From Piscinibacter sp. XHJ-5 (lineage in GTDB: Bacteria > Pseudomonadota > Gammaproteobacteria > Burkholderiales > Burkholderiaceae_C), in assembly GCF_029855045.1 (NCBI RefSeq), contig NZ_CP123228.1:6510001-6574000 (forward strand): DNA of 64,000 nucleotides, written 5' to 3'. Of this stretch, positions 29,351 to 37,647 are shown one piece after another; the first letter of the stretch is position 1; every line of letters begins with the position of its first letter. The position numbers and the translations under genes are program-made. The notes beneath the pieces were generated by a model. The model searched no databases. It was given only the letters and a program-made list of their open reading frames with translations, and was not told where the DNA came from.

Positions 29351-30646
29351 TCAGGCGGTCGACTGGGAGCGGCCACGCGCCAGCAGCGCGTGCAGCAGGA
29401 TGGCACCGAAGGTCGCCGTGCCGATGCCGCCCATCGTGAACTGGCCGAACTTCAGCGTGTAGTCGCCGGTGCCGAGGATCAGCGTGACCGCCGCGACGAT
29501 GAGGTTGACGTTGTTGCCGAAGTCGACCTTGTTCTCGACCCAGATCTTGGCGCCGGCCACCGCGATGAGGCCGAACACGACGATGCTGATGCCGCCCAGC
29601 ACGGCGACGGGAATGGTGAGGATCAGCGCGCCGAACTTGGGGCTGAAGCCGAGCAGGATGGCGATCAGCGCGGCCACCACGAACATCGCGGTGGAGTAGA
29701 TCCGCGTCGCGGCCATCACGCCGATGTTTTCGGCGTAGGTGGTCACGCCGGTGCCGCCGGAGGTGCCGCTGACGATGGTGGCCAGCCCGTCGCCGATGAA
29801 GGCGCGGCCCATGTACGGATCGAGGTTGCGTCCGGTCATGGCGCTCACCGCCTTGATGTGTCCCAGGTTCTCCGCGATGAGGATCACCGCGACCGGTGCG
29901 ATCAGCAGCATCGCCTGCGTGGAGAACTCGGGCCGCGTGAAGTTGGGAAGGCCGAACCAGGCGGCGCCGGCGACCTTGGTGAAGTCCAGAGGCTTGCCCA
30001 GCCCCAGGCCGTTGGTCAGGATGGCGTAGACGACCGTCGCGACGATGAGGCCGACGAGGATCAGCAGACGCTGCGTGAGGCCGCGCGTGTACACCGCGAC
30101 GAGCCCGACGCTGATGAAGGTCACGGCCTGCATCCACGCGTCGAAGCCGGTCGGCGCCATGTTCTTGATCGGCACGCTGGCCAGATTGAGCCCGATGACC
30201 GCCACCACCGCGCCGGTGACCACGGGCGGCATCAGCGCCTCGATCCAGCGCGTGCCGATCAGCGTGACCAGCAGGCCGATCAGCGCGACGATGACGCCGC
30301 AGGCGACGATGCCGCCCAGCGCCACCGCGATGTTGAGGTTGGCGCCGCCGCCGGTGTACTGGGTGGCCGCAATGACGACGCCGATGAACGCGAAGCTCGA
30401 GCCGAGGTAGCTGGGCACGTGGCCGCCGACCACGAAGAAGAAGATCAGCGTGCCGATGCCGCTCATCAGGATCGCCACGTTGGGATCGAAGCCCATCAGG
30501 ATGGGCGCGAGCACGGTGGCCCCGAACATCGCGATGACGTGCTGCACGCCGAGCGCCGCAGTCTGCGGCCAAGGCAGGCGCTCGTCCGGGGCGACCACAC
30601 GGCCGGGTTGCGCGTCGGTCACGCGCCAGGCGGGGATGACACTCAT
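29351..30646 (-). CDS. NCS2 uracil/xanthine permease (UraA/RutG-like)
   Basis: Inner-membrane proton symporter for a nucleobase, most likely uracil, 431 residues with 12-14 membrane segments. The family opening LGVQHVIAMFGATVLAPILM, the substrate-binding segment AENLGHIKAVSAMTGRNLDP and the following GTSGGTGVTTYAENIG are clear. The position-specific residues seen are more like uracil than xanthine carriers, but this is not decisive. A strong GAGGAG ribosome-binding site lies five bases before the ATG at 30646. Confidence 0.93.
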   Translation of the reverse strand: MSVIPAWRVTDAQPGRVVAPDERLPWPQTAALGVQHVIAMFGATVLAPILMGFDPNVAILMSGIGTLIFFFVVGGHVPSYLGSSFAFIGVVIAATQYTGGGANLNIAVALGGIVACGVIVALIGLLVTLIGTRWIEALMPPVVTGAVVAVIGLNLASVPIKNMAPTGFDAWMQAVTFISVGLVAVYTRGLTQRLLILVGLIVATVVYAILTNGLGLGKPLDFTKVAGAAWFGLPNFTRPEFSTQAMLLIAPVAVILIAENLGHIKAVSAMTGRNLDPYMGRAFIGDGLATIVSGTSGGTGVTTYAENIGVMAATRIYSTAMFVVAALIAILLGFSPKFGALILTIPVAVLGGISIVVFGLIAVAGAKIWVENKVDFGNNVNLIVAAVTLILGTGDYTLKFGQFTMGGIGTATFGAILLHALLARGRSQSTA

Positions 30647-30796
30647 GAAGGCTCCTCGACTTCTTGCTGTTCTGCCGCACGCCGGTCAGCCTGCGGACCG
30701 CTTTTCGCCAGGACGTCAGCCAGGCCGAGCGCAGTGTAGGCGGCGAAACCGCCAGGGAACAGGAGCAAAAGGAGCAGGAGGAACCTCGCCGCGATC

Positions 30797-30899
30797 GCCC
30801 CTCTCGGAGGGGCAATGGGGAGTCGTCCCTCAAACTGGAGCCCCCTCCCGGAGAAGGATGGGGGAGCGGTGCATGAGATCCCGCCGTCCGAAGGACGGC
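30797..30899. repeat. REP-like hairpin cluster in a 383-base gene-free region
   Basis: Between the permease (start 30646) and the small genes (from 31030) no gene is evident. The stretch contains two perfect 7-bp hairpins: GCCCCTC/GAGGGGC (30797-30813, TCG loop) and GCCGTCC/GGACGGC (30883-30899, GAA loop). Between them lies CTGGAGCCCCCTCCCGGAG (from 30835), which recurs at 33500. These resemble short dispersed intergenic repeats. The remainder (30647-30796) shows no recognisable element except presumed permease promoter sequence. Confidence 0.6.
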
Positions 30900-30928
30900 C
30901 ACCCGCCGTGAGCGAATTCGTTTGCAGT

Positions 30929-30998
30929 AAAAAAAAGAAGGGAAGCGGGACAGTGATCCGGGGACTCGCTCTCTCCTACCCCGGGTTGCCCGCTTCCC
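30929..30998 (-). terminator. Large, strong intrinsic terminator
   Basis: Perfect 10-bp outer arms GGGAAGCGGG (30940-30949) and CCCGCTTCCC (30989-30998) enclose an inner CCGGGG/CCCCGG stem. Read on the minus strand the structure is followed by TTC and eight T residues (30929-30936). It lies just downstream of the 59-residue gene and would end the transcript of the two small genes. Confidence 0.88.
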
Positions 30999-31029
30999 TG
31001 GACGTCAATCGATCAGTGAGTGCTTCTCT

Positions 31030-31209
31030 TCACTTGACGTCGGTTGCGCCGTGGCGCAAAAACAGGCACAGCTGCTGCGGTGCGCGGCTCGACTGCAGAA
31101 CCTGGAAGCCACGCGCGGGCGCCGTGGTGACCGCAGCGCGACGCGGCGCCTCGCCGGCGGGGCGGGACTTGGGCAGCACGGGTGCACGCGGGACGAACGG
31201 GATCGACAT
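31030..31209 (-). CDS. Small protein of unknown function, 59 residues
   Basis: Not recognised. The frame begins MSIPFVPRAPVLPKSRPAG and ends LCLFLRHGATDVK, with one Cys and many Arg, Ala and Pro residues; no membrane segment is seen. Support for a real gene: GGAGGAG lies five bases before the ATG, third codon positions are strongly G/C, it follows another small frame by only 12 bases, and a strong terminator lies 31 bases beyond the stop codon. It could be a basic small protein or peptide. An overlapping frame in the same area lacks a ribosome-binding site and was not preferred. Confidence 0.6.
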   Translation of the reverse strand: MSIPFVPRAPVLPKSRPAGEAPRRAAVTTAPARGFQVLQSSRAPQQLCLFLRHGATDVK

Positions 31210-31221
31210 GGTGGCTCCTCC

Positions 31222-31446
31222 TCAACCTGCGGTGAACTCGCTCGGCGCGAACGCCGGCACCGTCGGGACTCTCAAGGCTTGTGCCGCCCGCTTGATCCAG
31301 CCACCCAGGTCTTCGACGGTGGGCAGCTTGGTCACCGCAGGCTGAGACAGCCGCAGCAGCGACGAGGCGCCACCACGGCAACTCGGTGCCGCGCGTCGCG
31401 GCTGGCGGGAGCCCGTTGCCGGGCGAATGCGGGTCTTGAGCGGCAT
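31222..31446 (-). CDS. Small protein of unknown function, 74 residues
   Basis: Not recognised. The product is basic at the N-terminus (MPLKTRIRPATGSRQPRRAA) and more ordered at the C-terminus (LPTVEDLGGWIKRAAQALRV, then PTVPAFAP). The frame is open further upstream and an ATG at 31497 would give 91 residues with a Trp/Arg-rich preceding stretch. The ATG at 31446 has an AGGA about ten bases ahead. It lies 12 bases before the 59-residue gene and the two probably form one short transcript. No homology is claimed. Confidence 0.5.
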   Translation of the reverse strand: MPLKTRIRPATGSRQPRRAAPSCRGGASSLLRLSQPAVTKLPTVEDLGGWIKRAAQALRVPTVPAFAPSEFTAG

Positions 31447-31639
31447 GACAACGACATCCTGTGTTCGGCGCGCCTGGCTTGGTGGCCGTCGACGCATGTG
31501 CCACCACAGGCGCAGCTTCCATGCCAGCGCGTTTTGCCGTTCGCCGCCGGTCGCGGGCCGATTCCGCAGACAAATTGCGTCCGCCCGCGGCCCGAGCCGT
31601 ACCGAAGGCTGACGAAAACGCGAAGAGTTGTTACCAGCG

Positions 31640-32542
31640 CTATCGAGATGTGTCCGGGCCGGCCTGCACCAGATGCCGCAGGACCGCCATCGCCACCCCG
31701 GGGTCGCCGAGCACCCGGGTATGGCTCAGCCCCTGCGTCGGATGCAGCCGCGCATCGGGCAACGCTTTCGCCATCCGCTGACCCGCCGCAAACGGGGCGA
31801 CCCGATCGCCTTCGTCGTGGATCACCAGCGTCGGCTGCGCCACCCGGTCGCCCAGCCAGTCCGGCTCGAAGTGCTGCAGCGGAATGCCCTCGCGAAGCTC
31901 GATGCGCTCGCGCATGCGCTGGGGCACGGTGTCCGACAAGCCGAAGCTGCCGGCGAACCAGCGCAGGAACAGGGCCGGCGGCGCCGATGGGGCGAGCAGC
32001 ACCAGCCGCTGCACCGCGAGCCCGCGTGCCGCCGTGTGCAGCGCCGCCAGCGCGCCCAGCGAGTGGGCCACCACGGCATGCAGCGGCCCGAGCCGGGCGT
32101 GCGCCGCATGGATCGCCCGCGTGAACTGTGGCAGGGTCGAGCGCCAGCCCGCGCTGCGGCCGTGCGCCGGGAAGTCGAGCAGCACCGGATCGAAGCCGCC
32201 TTCGGCCAGCGCATCGCCCAGGTGACGCATCTGCAGGCCGCCGCCCGCCCAGCCGTGCACCAGCAGCACGACCGGCCGGCCCGGTTCGCCGACCCGACGC
32301 CGGTACGCCGTCAGGTTCACGCCTTCGAACGGCCAGGTCGTGGTCGTCCAGGCCGGCGGCACCGGACGGCGCATCGCGAATTTCAAGGGCAGCGGGGTGA
32401 AGAACAGGCGCAGTGCCGCCCGCGTGCCCCAGCCCGGCGCCAGCGCATCGAGCGTGCGCAGCGTGGCGCCGAGCGCCTGGGCGGTCCTGCTGCCCGCATA
32501 GAAGGCGGCCGCGGGGTTGGTGGACGCGGTGGGTGTGCTCAT
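31640..32542 (-). CDS. Alpha/beta hydrolase
   Basis: Cytoplasmic hydrolase of 300 residues. The oxyanion region VVLLVHGWAGGGLQMRHLG, the nucleophile elbow VVAHSLGALAA (Ser within AHSLG) and the late acid/His segments (IHDEGDRVAPF; QGLSHTRVL) give a complete triad. An N-terminal ~75 residues precede the core. It follows a 38-residue membrane protein by 36 bases. Upstream of both lies a palindrome nearly identical to the one in front of tetR, so the hydrolase is probably TetR-controlled. The physiological substrate is unknown; induction by a lipophilic compound would fit such a set. Confidence 0.87.
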   Translation of the reverse strand: MSTPTASTNPAAAFYAGSRTAQALGATLRTLDALAPGWGTRAALRLFFTPLPLKFAMRRPVPPAWTTTTWPFEGVNLTAYRRRVGEPGRPVVLLVHGWAGGGLQMRHLGDALAEGGFDPVLLDFPAHGRSAGWRSTLPQFTRAIHAAHARLGPLHAVVAHSLGALAALHTAARGLAVQRLVLLAPSAPPALFLRWFAGSFGLSDTVPQRMRERIELREGIPLQHFEPDWLGDRVAQPTLVIHDEGDRVAPFAAGQRMAKALPDARLHPTQGLSHTRVLGDPGVAMAVLRHLVQAGPDTSR

Positions 32543-32578
32543 GGCGCAGGTTCCAAAGGAGATGGTGAAGTGGGGCGC

Positions 32579-32695
32579 TCAGACGAGCTCGAAGTCGCGG
32601 TTGCTGCGCGGCAGCGCGCGCCACAGTCGGTGCAGCAACCAGGCGGCACGCCCGGCACCGGCGACGACGGCAAGGGAAAGAAGAGCGATCAGCAT
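32579..32695 (-). CDS. Single-pass membrane microprotein, 38 residues
   Basis: Very short frame encoding MLIALLSLAVVAGAGRAAWL followed by a basic tail (LHRLWRALPRSNRDFELV). It has one membrane segment (about 2-21), with a positive-inside C-terminus expected in the cytoplasm. An AAGGA eight bases before the ATG is a good ribosome-binding site. A TetR-type palindrome lies 17 bases further upstream, and the hydrolase gene follows 36 bases downstream. These features make it a credible gene although no family is recognised. It could be a partner or anchor of the hydrolase. Confidence 0.6.
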   Translation of the reverse strand: MLIALLSLAVVAGAGRAAWLLHRLWRALPRSNRDFELV

Positions 32696-32711
32696 GGCAG
32701 TTTCCTTGTAG

Positions 32712-32729
32712 TTCGCACGGGCGTGCGAA
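32712..32729. promoter_or_regulatory. TetR-type operator, site 1
   Basis: TTCGCACGGGCGTGCGAA is an 18-base palindrome with perfect 7-base arms. It lies 17 bases upstream of the microprotein start codon, in the position of a promoter or its downstream edge. It matches site 2 in front of tetR at 16 of 18 positions. Confidence 0.75.
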
Positions 32730-32768
32730 ATTGAGGCAGGCTGGACGGCATGGACAAATTGATCCGGT

Positions 32769-33413
32769 TCAGCCTGTGGAGGAGCCGATCGATCCGGCGT
32801 CGGCAACGCCGGCCGGTTGCAGCGAGCGGATCAGACGCTCGTAAGCCGCCCACGCGCGATCGGCAGCGCGCGGGTCACGCAGGAAACGGGCGTCGCGCAT
32901 CAGCGCGACGAACAGGCCGTCCATCTCGAACACGATCTGGTCGGCGTCGATGTCGGGCCGCAGGTGGCCTTCGTCGACCGCCTGGATCACGGTGCGCTTG
33001 AGGGCGTTGCGCCAGCCCTGCACGCCCTCGAGCAGCTTGTCGCGCAGCGGCCCGTCGCGGTCATCGAACTCGAATGCGCCCGCGCAGTAGATGCAACCCT
33101 GTCGGATCTCGACGTCGCGGGCGCGGGTGAGCCACAACCGCATGATGGCGTTGAGCCGCGGCAGCCCGCGCGCCTCGCGCATGGCCGGCACGAACACGTC
33201 CTGAAGGAAGCGGCGGTCGTACTCCTCGATGACGGCCATCTGCAGCGCCTCGCGTGAGCCCACGCGCGAAAACACGCCGCTCTTGGACAAGCCCAGCCGC
33301 TTGGCGACTTCGCCGATCGTCAGGCTCTCCAGGCCGTCCTGCGCCGCCATGGTGAGGGCGGTGTCGAGGATGGCGCTGAGCGTGAGCCCGCTGCGATGGG
33401 TCTTGGTTTCCAC
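32769..33413 (-). CDS. TetR-family transcriptional regulator
   Basis: Repressor of 214 residues. The N-terminal helix-turn-helix reads LTIGEVAKRLGLSKSGVFSR, followed by VGSREALQMAVI. The remaining helices form the ligand-binding domain, with a QGCIYCAGAFEFDD stretch containing two cysteines as found in one TetR subgroup. The start codon is GTG at 33413 with no clear ribosome-binding site. A palindrome sits 11-28 bases upstream, which predicts autoregulation. Downstream lie the microprotein and hydrolase genes with a matching operator. The ligand is unknown. Confidence 0.9.
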   Translation of the reverse strand: METKTHRSGLTLSAILDTALTMAAQDGLESLTIGEVAKRLGLSKSGVFSRVGSREALQMAVIEEYDRRFLQDVFVPAMREARGLPRLNAIMRLWLTRARDVEIRQGCIYCAGAFEFDDRDGPLRDKLLEGVQGWRNALKRTVIQAVDEGHLRPDIDADQIVFEMDGLFVALMRDARFLRDPRAADRAWAAYERLIRSLQPAGVADAGSIGSSTG

Positions 33414-33423
33414 AGGACCAATT

Positions 33424-33441
33424 TAGCACGGTCGTGCGAAT
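33424..33441. promoter_or_regulatory. TetR-type operator, site 2
   Basis: TTAGCACGGTCGTGCGAA lies 11 bases upstream of the tetR start codon and differs from site 1 at only two of 18 positions. The pair of sites defines a likely regulon consisting of tetR itself and the microprotein-hydrolase unit. Confidence 0.75.
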
Positions 33442-33468
33442 TGTCAACCACGCCCCATTGGTTGTAGG

Positions 33469-33524
33469 CCGGCCCCCGGGGCCGGCTTCGTCATTCACGC
33501 TGGAGCCCCCTCCCGGAGGGGGCT
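33469..33524. repeat. Two adjacent GC-rich hairpins, REP-like
   Basis: GCCGGCCC/GGGCCGGC (33469-33486) and AGCCCCCTC/GAGGGGGCT (33504-33524, CCG loop) are perfect stems in the gap between tetR and the ABC ATPase gene. The second hairpin contains CTGGAGCCCCCTCCCGGAG, also found at 30835. Neither has a T-run, so they are more likely dispersed repeats or mRNA 3'-end stabilisers of the ATPase transcript than terminators. Confidence 0.6.
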
Positions 33525-33573
33525 GGGGAAGCCCAAATCCAGCCGCCCTGCGGCTCGAGCAGCCAACGGCTCC

Positions 33574-35271
33574 TCAAGCCGCAGCCCGATACCCCCGCGG
33601 AATCGCCCCCATCAGCCGCCGCGTGTACTCCTGCTTCGGCCGGTCCAGGATCTCCTCGACCGTCGCCTGCTCGACGACCTCGCCGTCCTTCATCACCAGC
33701 ACCTCGTCGGCCATGAAGCGGACCACGGCCAGATCGTGGCTGATGAAGATGTACGACAGCCCGAGCTCGTCCTGCAGGTCCTTCAGCAGGTTGAGCACCT
33801 GCGCCTGCACCGACACGTCGAGCGCGCTGACCGCCTCGTCGAGCACCAGCACTTCCGGGTTCAGCGTGAGGCAGCGCGCGATCGCGATGCGCTGGCGCTG
33901 GCCGCCGGAGAATTCGTGCGGGTACCTGAACATCGCGCTGTCGTCCAGGCCCACCTTGGCGAGCAGTGCCCGCGCTCGCGCCTCGCGATCGGCCGTGTCG
34001 GCGCCCACACCATGGATGGCCATGGGCTCGACCAGCGTCTGGCCGATCGTGAAGCGCGGATTGAGCGATGCGTACGGGTTCTGGAACACGACCTGGATGC
34101 GGCGGCGCATCGGCAGCATCTCGCGCTTGGACAGCTTGAGCAGGTCGCGGCCGTCGAACATCACCTGGCCGGCCGTCGGTCCGCCGCTGGGCTCGTGCAG
34201 GCGCAGCAGCGTGAGGCCCATCGTCGTCTTGCCCGAGCCCGACTCGCCCACCACGCCGAGCGTGTGGCCGCGCCGCAGCTGAAAGCTGGCGCCGCGCACC
34301 GCCCGGAACTCCTTGCGGCCGAACACCCCCGCGCGCAACCAGAAGCTCTTGGCCAGTCCCGTGGCTTCGATGATGACCGGCGCGGCCGGGTCCTTGGCCT
34401 TGCCGGCGAGGGCCGAGCCGCGGCCGGCCATGTGGTCGTCGATGACCATCAGCCGCGCGCCGCGGTGCTCCAGCGTCGGACGGCAGGCCAGCAGCGCCTT
34501 GGTGTAGCTGTCCTTCGGCTGGGCGAAGATGTCGGCCACCGGCCCCTGCTCGCGCACGACGCCGTTGCGCATCACCACCACGTGGTCGGCGATCTCGCCC
34601 ACGACGCCGAGATCGTGGCTGATGAACAGCATGCTCATGCGGTGCTGCTCCTTCAGCTTGCCGAGCAGCTCCATGATCTGGCGCTGGATCGTCACGTCGA
34701 GCGCGGTGGTGGGCTCGTCTGCGATCAGCAGCTTGGGCTCGCAGGCGAGCGCCATCGCGATCATCACGCGCTGCTGCTGGCCGCCCGACAGCTCGTGCGG
34801 ATAGGCCTTGAGCCGCCGCTTGGGCTCGGGCAGGCCCACCTCGTTCAGCAGCGCCTCGGCGCGCACCATCGCCTGCCTGGGCGTCATCCCGAGATGGCGG
34901 ATCAGCGGCTCGCAGAGCTGGTGCCCGACGGTGAACACCGGGTTCAGCGAAGTCATCGGATCCTGGAACACGCAGGCGATGTCGCGCCCGCGCAGCGCCT
35001 GCAGCTCGGGCAGCGTGGCGGCCAGCATGTCGCGGCCCATGAAGGTGATGGCGCCGTGCCGCTCGGCGTTGTCCGGCAGCAGGTTGAGGATGGACATCGC
35101 CGTGACGCTCTTGCCCGAGCCCGACTCGCCGACCAGCGCGACGGTGGTGTTCTCGGGCACGTCGAAGCTGACGCCGACGTCGCCGCGGCCGACGGCCTGG
35201 GCGCGCTGCATGACGCCGTCCTCGACGCCCATGCGGAAGGTGACGCGCAGATCCTTGATCGACAGCAGCAT
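33574..35271 (-). CDS. Peptide-type ABC transporter, double ATPase (YejF-like)
   Basis: ATP-hydrolysing subunit with two nucleotide-binding domains in one chain, 565 residues. Domain 1 (about 1-265) has Walker A GESGSGKS, signature LSGGQQQR and Walker [13 protein letters not shown]. Domain 2 (about 305-560) has [17 protein letters not shown] and [11 protein letters not shown]. The fused arrangement is that of YejF and GsiA in oligopeptide/microcin-type importers. It is the last gene of a minus-strand operon with two permeases, divergent from six solute-binding proteins. The substrate is probably peptides or related oligomers, judging from the family. Confidence 0.92.
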   Translation of the reverse strand: MLLSIKDLRVTFRMGVEDGVMQRAQAVGRGDVGVSFDVPENTTVALVGESGSGKSVTAMSILNLLPDNAERHGAITFMGRDMLAATLPELQALRGRDIACVFQDPMTSLNPVFTVGHQLCEPLIRHLGMTPRQAMVRAEALLNEVGLPEPKRRLKAYPHELSGGQQQRVMIAMALACEPKLLIADEPTTALDVTIQRQIMELLGKLKEQHRMSMLFISHDLGVVGEIADHVVVMRNGVVREQGPVADIFAQPKDSYTKALLACRPTLEHRGARLMVIDDHMAGRGSALAGKAKDPAAPVIIEATGLAKSFWLRAGVFGRKEFRAVRGASFQLRRGHTLGVVGESGSGKTTMGLTLLRLHEPSGGPTAGQVMFDGRDLLKLSKREMLPMRRRIQVVFQNPYASLNPRFTIGQTLVEPMAIHGVGADTADREARARALLAKVGLDDSAMFRYPHEFSGGQRQRIAIARCLTLNPEVLVLDEAVSALDVSVQAQVLNLLKDLQDELGLSYIFISHDLAVVRFMADEVLVMKDGEVVEQATVEEILDRPKQEYTRRLMGAIPRGYRAAA

Positions 35272-35321
35272 GAGTTATTTCCCTCTGCGCAGCGCGCGCA
35301 TGCGGAGCGGCCGGGCGGCGC

Positions 35322-36380
35322 TCATTCGAGTCCGCGCAGCTTCGGATCGAGCGCGTCGCGCAACGCATCCGTGAACAACGAGAAGGCGGTGACGAACACC
35401 GCCATGAAGGCCGTGGCGGCGACCAGCTGCCACCAGTGGCCGAGGATCAGCTCGCTCTGCGCTTCGGCCAGCATGGTGCCCCACGACACATCGTCGACGC
35501 CGACGCCCAGGCCCAGGTACGACAGGATGACCTCGAACTTGATGAAGCCGACCACCAGCAGCGACATGCGCACCAGGATCACGTGGCTCACGTTGGGCAG
35601 GATGTGGCGGAACATGCGCGACGCGGTGGAGGCGCCCACCGCCTCGGCCGAGCGGACGTAGTCGCGCACCGAGTGCTTCAGGAATTCCGCGCGCACCTGG
35701 CGGTACACGCCGGTCCAGCCGACCAGCGCCAGGATGATGGCCACGCTGCCGATGCCGCGCCCGAACACGGCCGCGAAGCACAGCAGCAGCAGGATCTCGG
35801 GGATCGATGTGAACACGCTGTACAGCCACTCGAGGAAGTCGCCCACCTTGCCGCCGAAGAAGCCGGCCAGCGCGCCGAGCAGCGTGCCGATCAGCGTGGC
35901 GACCAGGGCGGCGACCAGGCCCACGAAGACCGAGGTCTGCGTGCCCTTCAGCGCCTTGGCCAGCACGTCGCGCCCCAGCCGGTCGCCGCCGAACGGCAGC
36001 GTCTCGGCCTTGGGCACTTCGGTGGTCTTGTACTTGGCCGCGCGCTCCTCCCATTCCTTGTAGCGTGCCGCCAGCGGGTCGACGTCGGAGATGTCGACGT
36101 TCGGTCCCTTCGGCCCTTCGACCGCTGCCGCTTCCGTCTTCGCCCCCGGGCCCATGAAGGTGGGCGGTGCACTCGGCACGCCGACTTCCTTCTGCCAGCT
36201 GCGTGCCATCAGGCCGGTGGCGCTCAGCAGGATGAGCACGACGAAGAGCAGCACGACGGCCAGCGACACCATGCCGACGCGGTCGGAGCGCAGGCGTCGC
36301 CAGGCGGCGTGCCAGACGCCTTCGGAGCGCTGCGGCTTCGCCCCCGCACCGGGCTTCGGATGCTCGAGAACGGCGCTCAT
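35322..36380 (-). CDS. Peptide-type ABC transporter permease (YejE-like)
   Basis: Inner-membrane permease of 352 residues with about six membrane segments and a large periplasmic loop after the first (about 60-150). The loop carries LPFGGDRLGRDVLAKALKGT, the conserved entry to the DppC-type core. The ATPase-coupling EAA loop is visible as DYVRSAEAVGASTASRMFRH followed by ILPNVSHVILV. The start codon overlaps the stop of the first permease by four bases. It pairs with the YejB-like protein and the double ATPase to form the membrane complex. Confidence 0.92.
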   Translation of the reverse strand: MSAVLEHPKPGAGAKPQRSEGVWHAAWRRLRSDRVGMVSLAVVLLFVVLILLSATGLMARSWQKEVGVPSAPPTFMGPGAKTEAAAVEGPKGPNVDISDVDPLAARYKEWEERAAKYKTTEVPKAETLPFGGDRLGRDVLAKALKGTQTSVFVGLVAALVATLIGTLLGALAGFFGGKVGDFLEWLYSVFTSIPEILLLLCFAAVFGRGIGSVAIILALVGWTGVYRQVRAEFLKHSVRDYVRSAEAVGASTASRMFRHILPNVSHVILVRMSLLVVGFIKFEVILSYLGLGVGVDDVSWGTMLAEAQSELILGHWWQLVAATAFMAVFVTAFSLFTDALRDALDPKLRGLE

Positions 36381-37315
36381 TTGAGAACCACCCGCGGGTC
36401 GACCATCTTGTAGAGGACGTCGACGGCCAGGTTGATGAGCATCGTGAGCATCGCCAGGTAGACGGTGAGCGCCTGCAGCACGGGGTAGTCGCTGCGGTTG
36501 ACCGCCAGGATCACCTCGCGGCCCAGGCCGGGGATGGAGAAGAACACCTCGATCAGGAACGAGCCGACGAACACGCCCGGCAGCGCCAGCCCGATGTTGG
36601 TGAGGATGGGGATCAGCGCGTTGCGCAGCACGTGCTTGAACAGCACGGTGCCTTCGGTCATGCCCTTGGCGCGCGCGGTGCGCACGTAGTCATGGCCGAG
36701 CTCGTCGAGGAAGAACGTGCGGTACAGGCGGGTCTGCGGCGCGATGCCCACCAGCAGCGCCAGCATCACCGGCAGCGGCACGTAGGTCACCAGGTTCTTC
36801 AGCACGCTGTCGCTCCAGCCCTGCACCGGGAACCAGCCGAGCTGGAAGCCGAACACGTACTGGCCGAGGATGATGTAGACGAGGAACGAGATCGACAGCG
36901 CGACGGTGGTGATGACCATGATCGTGCGGTCGGCCAGCGAGCCGCGCCGGTACGCGACCCACATCGCGATCGGCAGCGCGAGCAGCGCGTCGAGGATGAG
37001 GATGGGCAGCATCACCGTCAGCGTGGCCGGCAGCCGCGTGGCGAAGATGTTGGCCACCGACTCGTTCGTGGCCCAGCTGCGGCCCCACTCGAAGGTGGCG
37101 ATCTGCTTGACGTTGATCCACAACTGGACCCACCACGGCTCGTTGAGGCCGAGCTGCTGGCGGATCGCATCCACCTGCTGCTGAGTGGCGTTGAGGCCGG
37201 CGAGGATCTCGGCCGGATCGCCGCCGAATCCCTTGAACAACAGGAACACCAGCAGCACGACCCCGAGCAACGTCGGGATCATCTGCCACAGGCGTCTGAT
37301 CAGGTAGGCCGCCAT
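36377..37315 (-). CDS. Peptide-type ABC transporter permease (YejB-like)
   Basis: Inner-membrane permease of 312 residues with six membrane segments. It opens MAAYLIRRLWQMIPTLLGVV, the typical N-terminal helix of DppB/YejB proteins. The EAA coupling loop reads HDYVRTARAKGMTEGTVLFK, followed by HVLRNALIPILTNIG. The ATG at 37315 was preferred; a GTG four codons upstream would overlap the GAGGAG ribosome-binding site. It is the first gene of the minus-strand operon and diverges from the receptor array across 332 bases. Confidence 0.92.
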   Translation of the reverse strand: MAAYLIRRLWQMIPTLLGVVLLVFLLFKGFGGDPAEILAGLNATQQQVDAIRQQLGLNEPWWVQLWINVKQIATFEWGRSWATNESVANIFATRLPATLTVMLPILILDALLALPIAMWVAYRRGSLADRTIMVITTVALSISFLVYIILGQYVFGFQLGWFPVQGWSDSVLKNLVTYVPLPVMLALLVGIAPQTRLYRTFFLDELGHDYVRTARAKGMTEGTVLFKHVLRNALIPILTNIGLALPGVFVGSFLIEVFFSIPGLGREVILAVNRSDYPVLQALTVYLAMLTMLINLAVDVLYKMVDPRVVLK

Positions 37316-37647
37316 GGCGCTAAACACTCCTCATTCAGTCAAGTCGGTGGCCCCGGATGCGAGAGCCGCGCTCGTGGCGCGGCTCGCGAGGCAAAGGGGC
37401 GGATTGTGCAGGCGGACGCGAGTCTAGGGCTTGGCGGCATCGGGACTTCTCCGCGTTTGCCCCTGTTTTGGTCGCCCGCTCCACGGAACCCGGCATGCAA
37501 ATCGCGTACCGAAGACACGGATTGGGGTGAGCACGCTGTCCCGGCGGACCCCGGCGGCCCTAGACTTCGCGCCTTCGACGCCACGCGGCCCGCGACGACC
37601 TCGGGGTGCGCTGCCCGCCCGACCGTGATCCCACAAGGACGCCTTTC
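37316..37647. promoter_or_regulatory. Divergent control region between permease operon and receptor array
   Basis: This 332-base stretch holds no gene I can support. It contains a perfect 8-bp inverted repeat GAGCCGCG/CGCGGCTC at 37363-37385 with a seven-base loop and no T-run, which could be an operator or a leader stem in the minus-strand transcript. An AAGGA ten bases before the first receptor start is its ribosome-binding site. I could not place convincing -35/-10 elements. Confidence 0.5.

Noticed and set aside
31013..31573. 186-residue minus-strand frame overlapping the two small genes
   Set aside because: Its composition is dominated by Arg, Ala and Pro, it has no ribosome-binding site, and it conflicts with the small frame that has a strong one.
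37363..37385. Hairpin GAGCCGCG/CGCGGCTC as a terminator
   Set aside because: It lies between two divergent start codons and has no T-run on either strand; a regulatory role is more likely.
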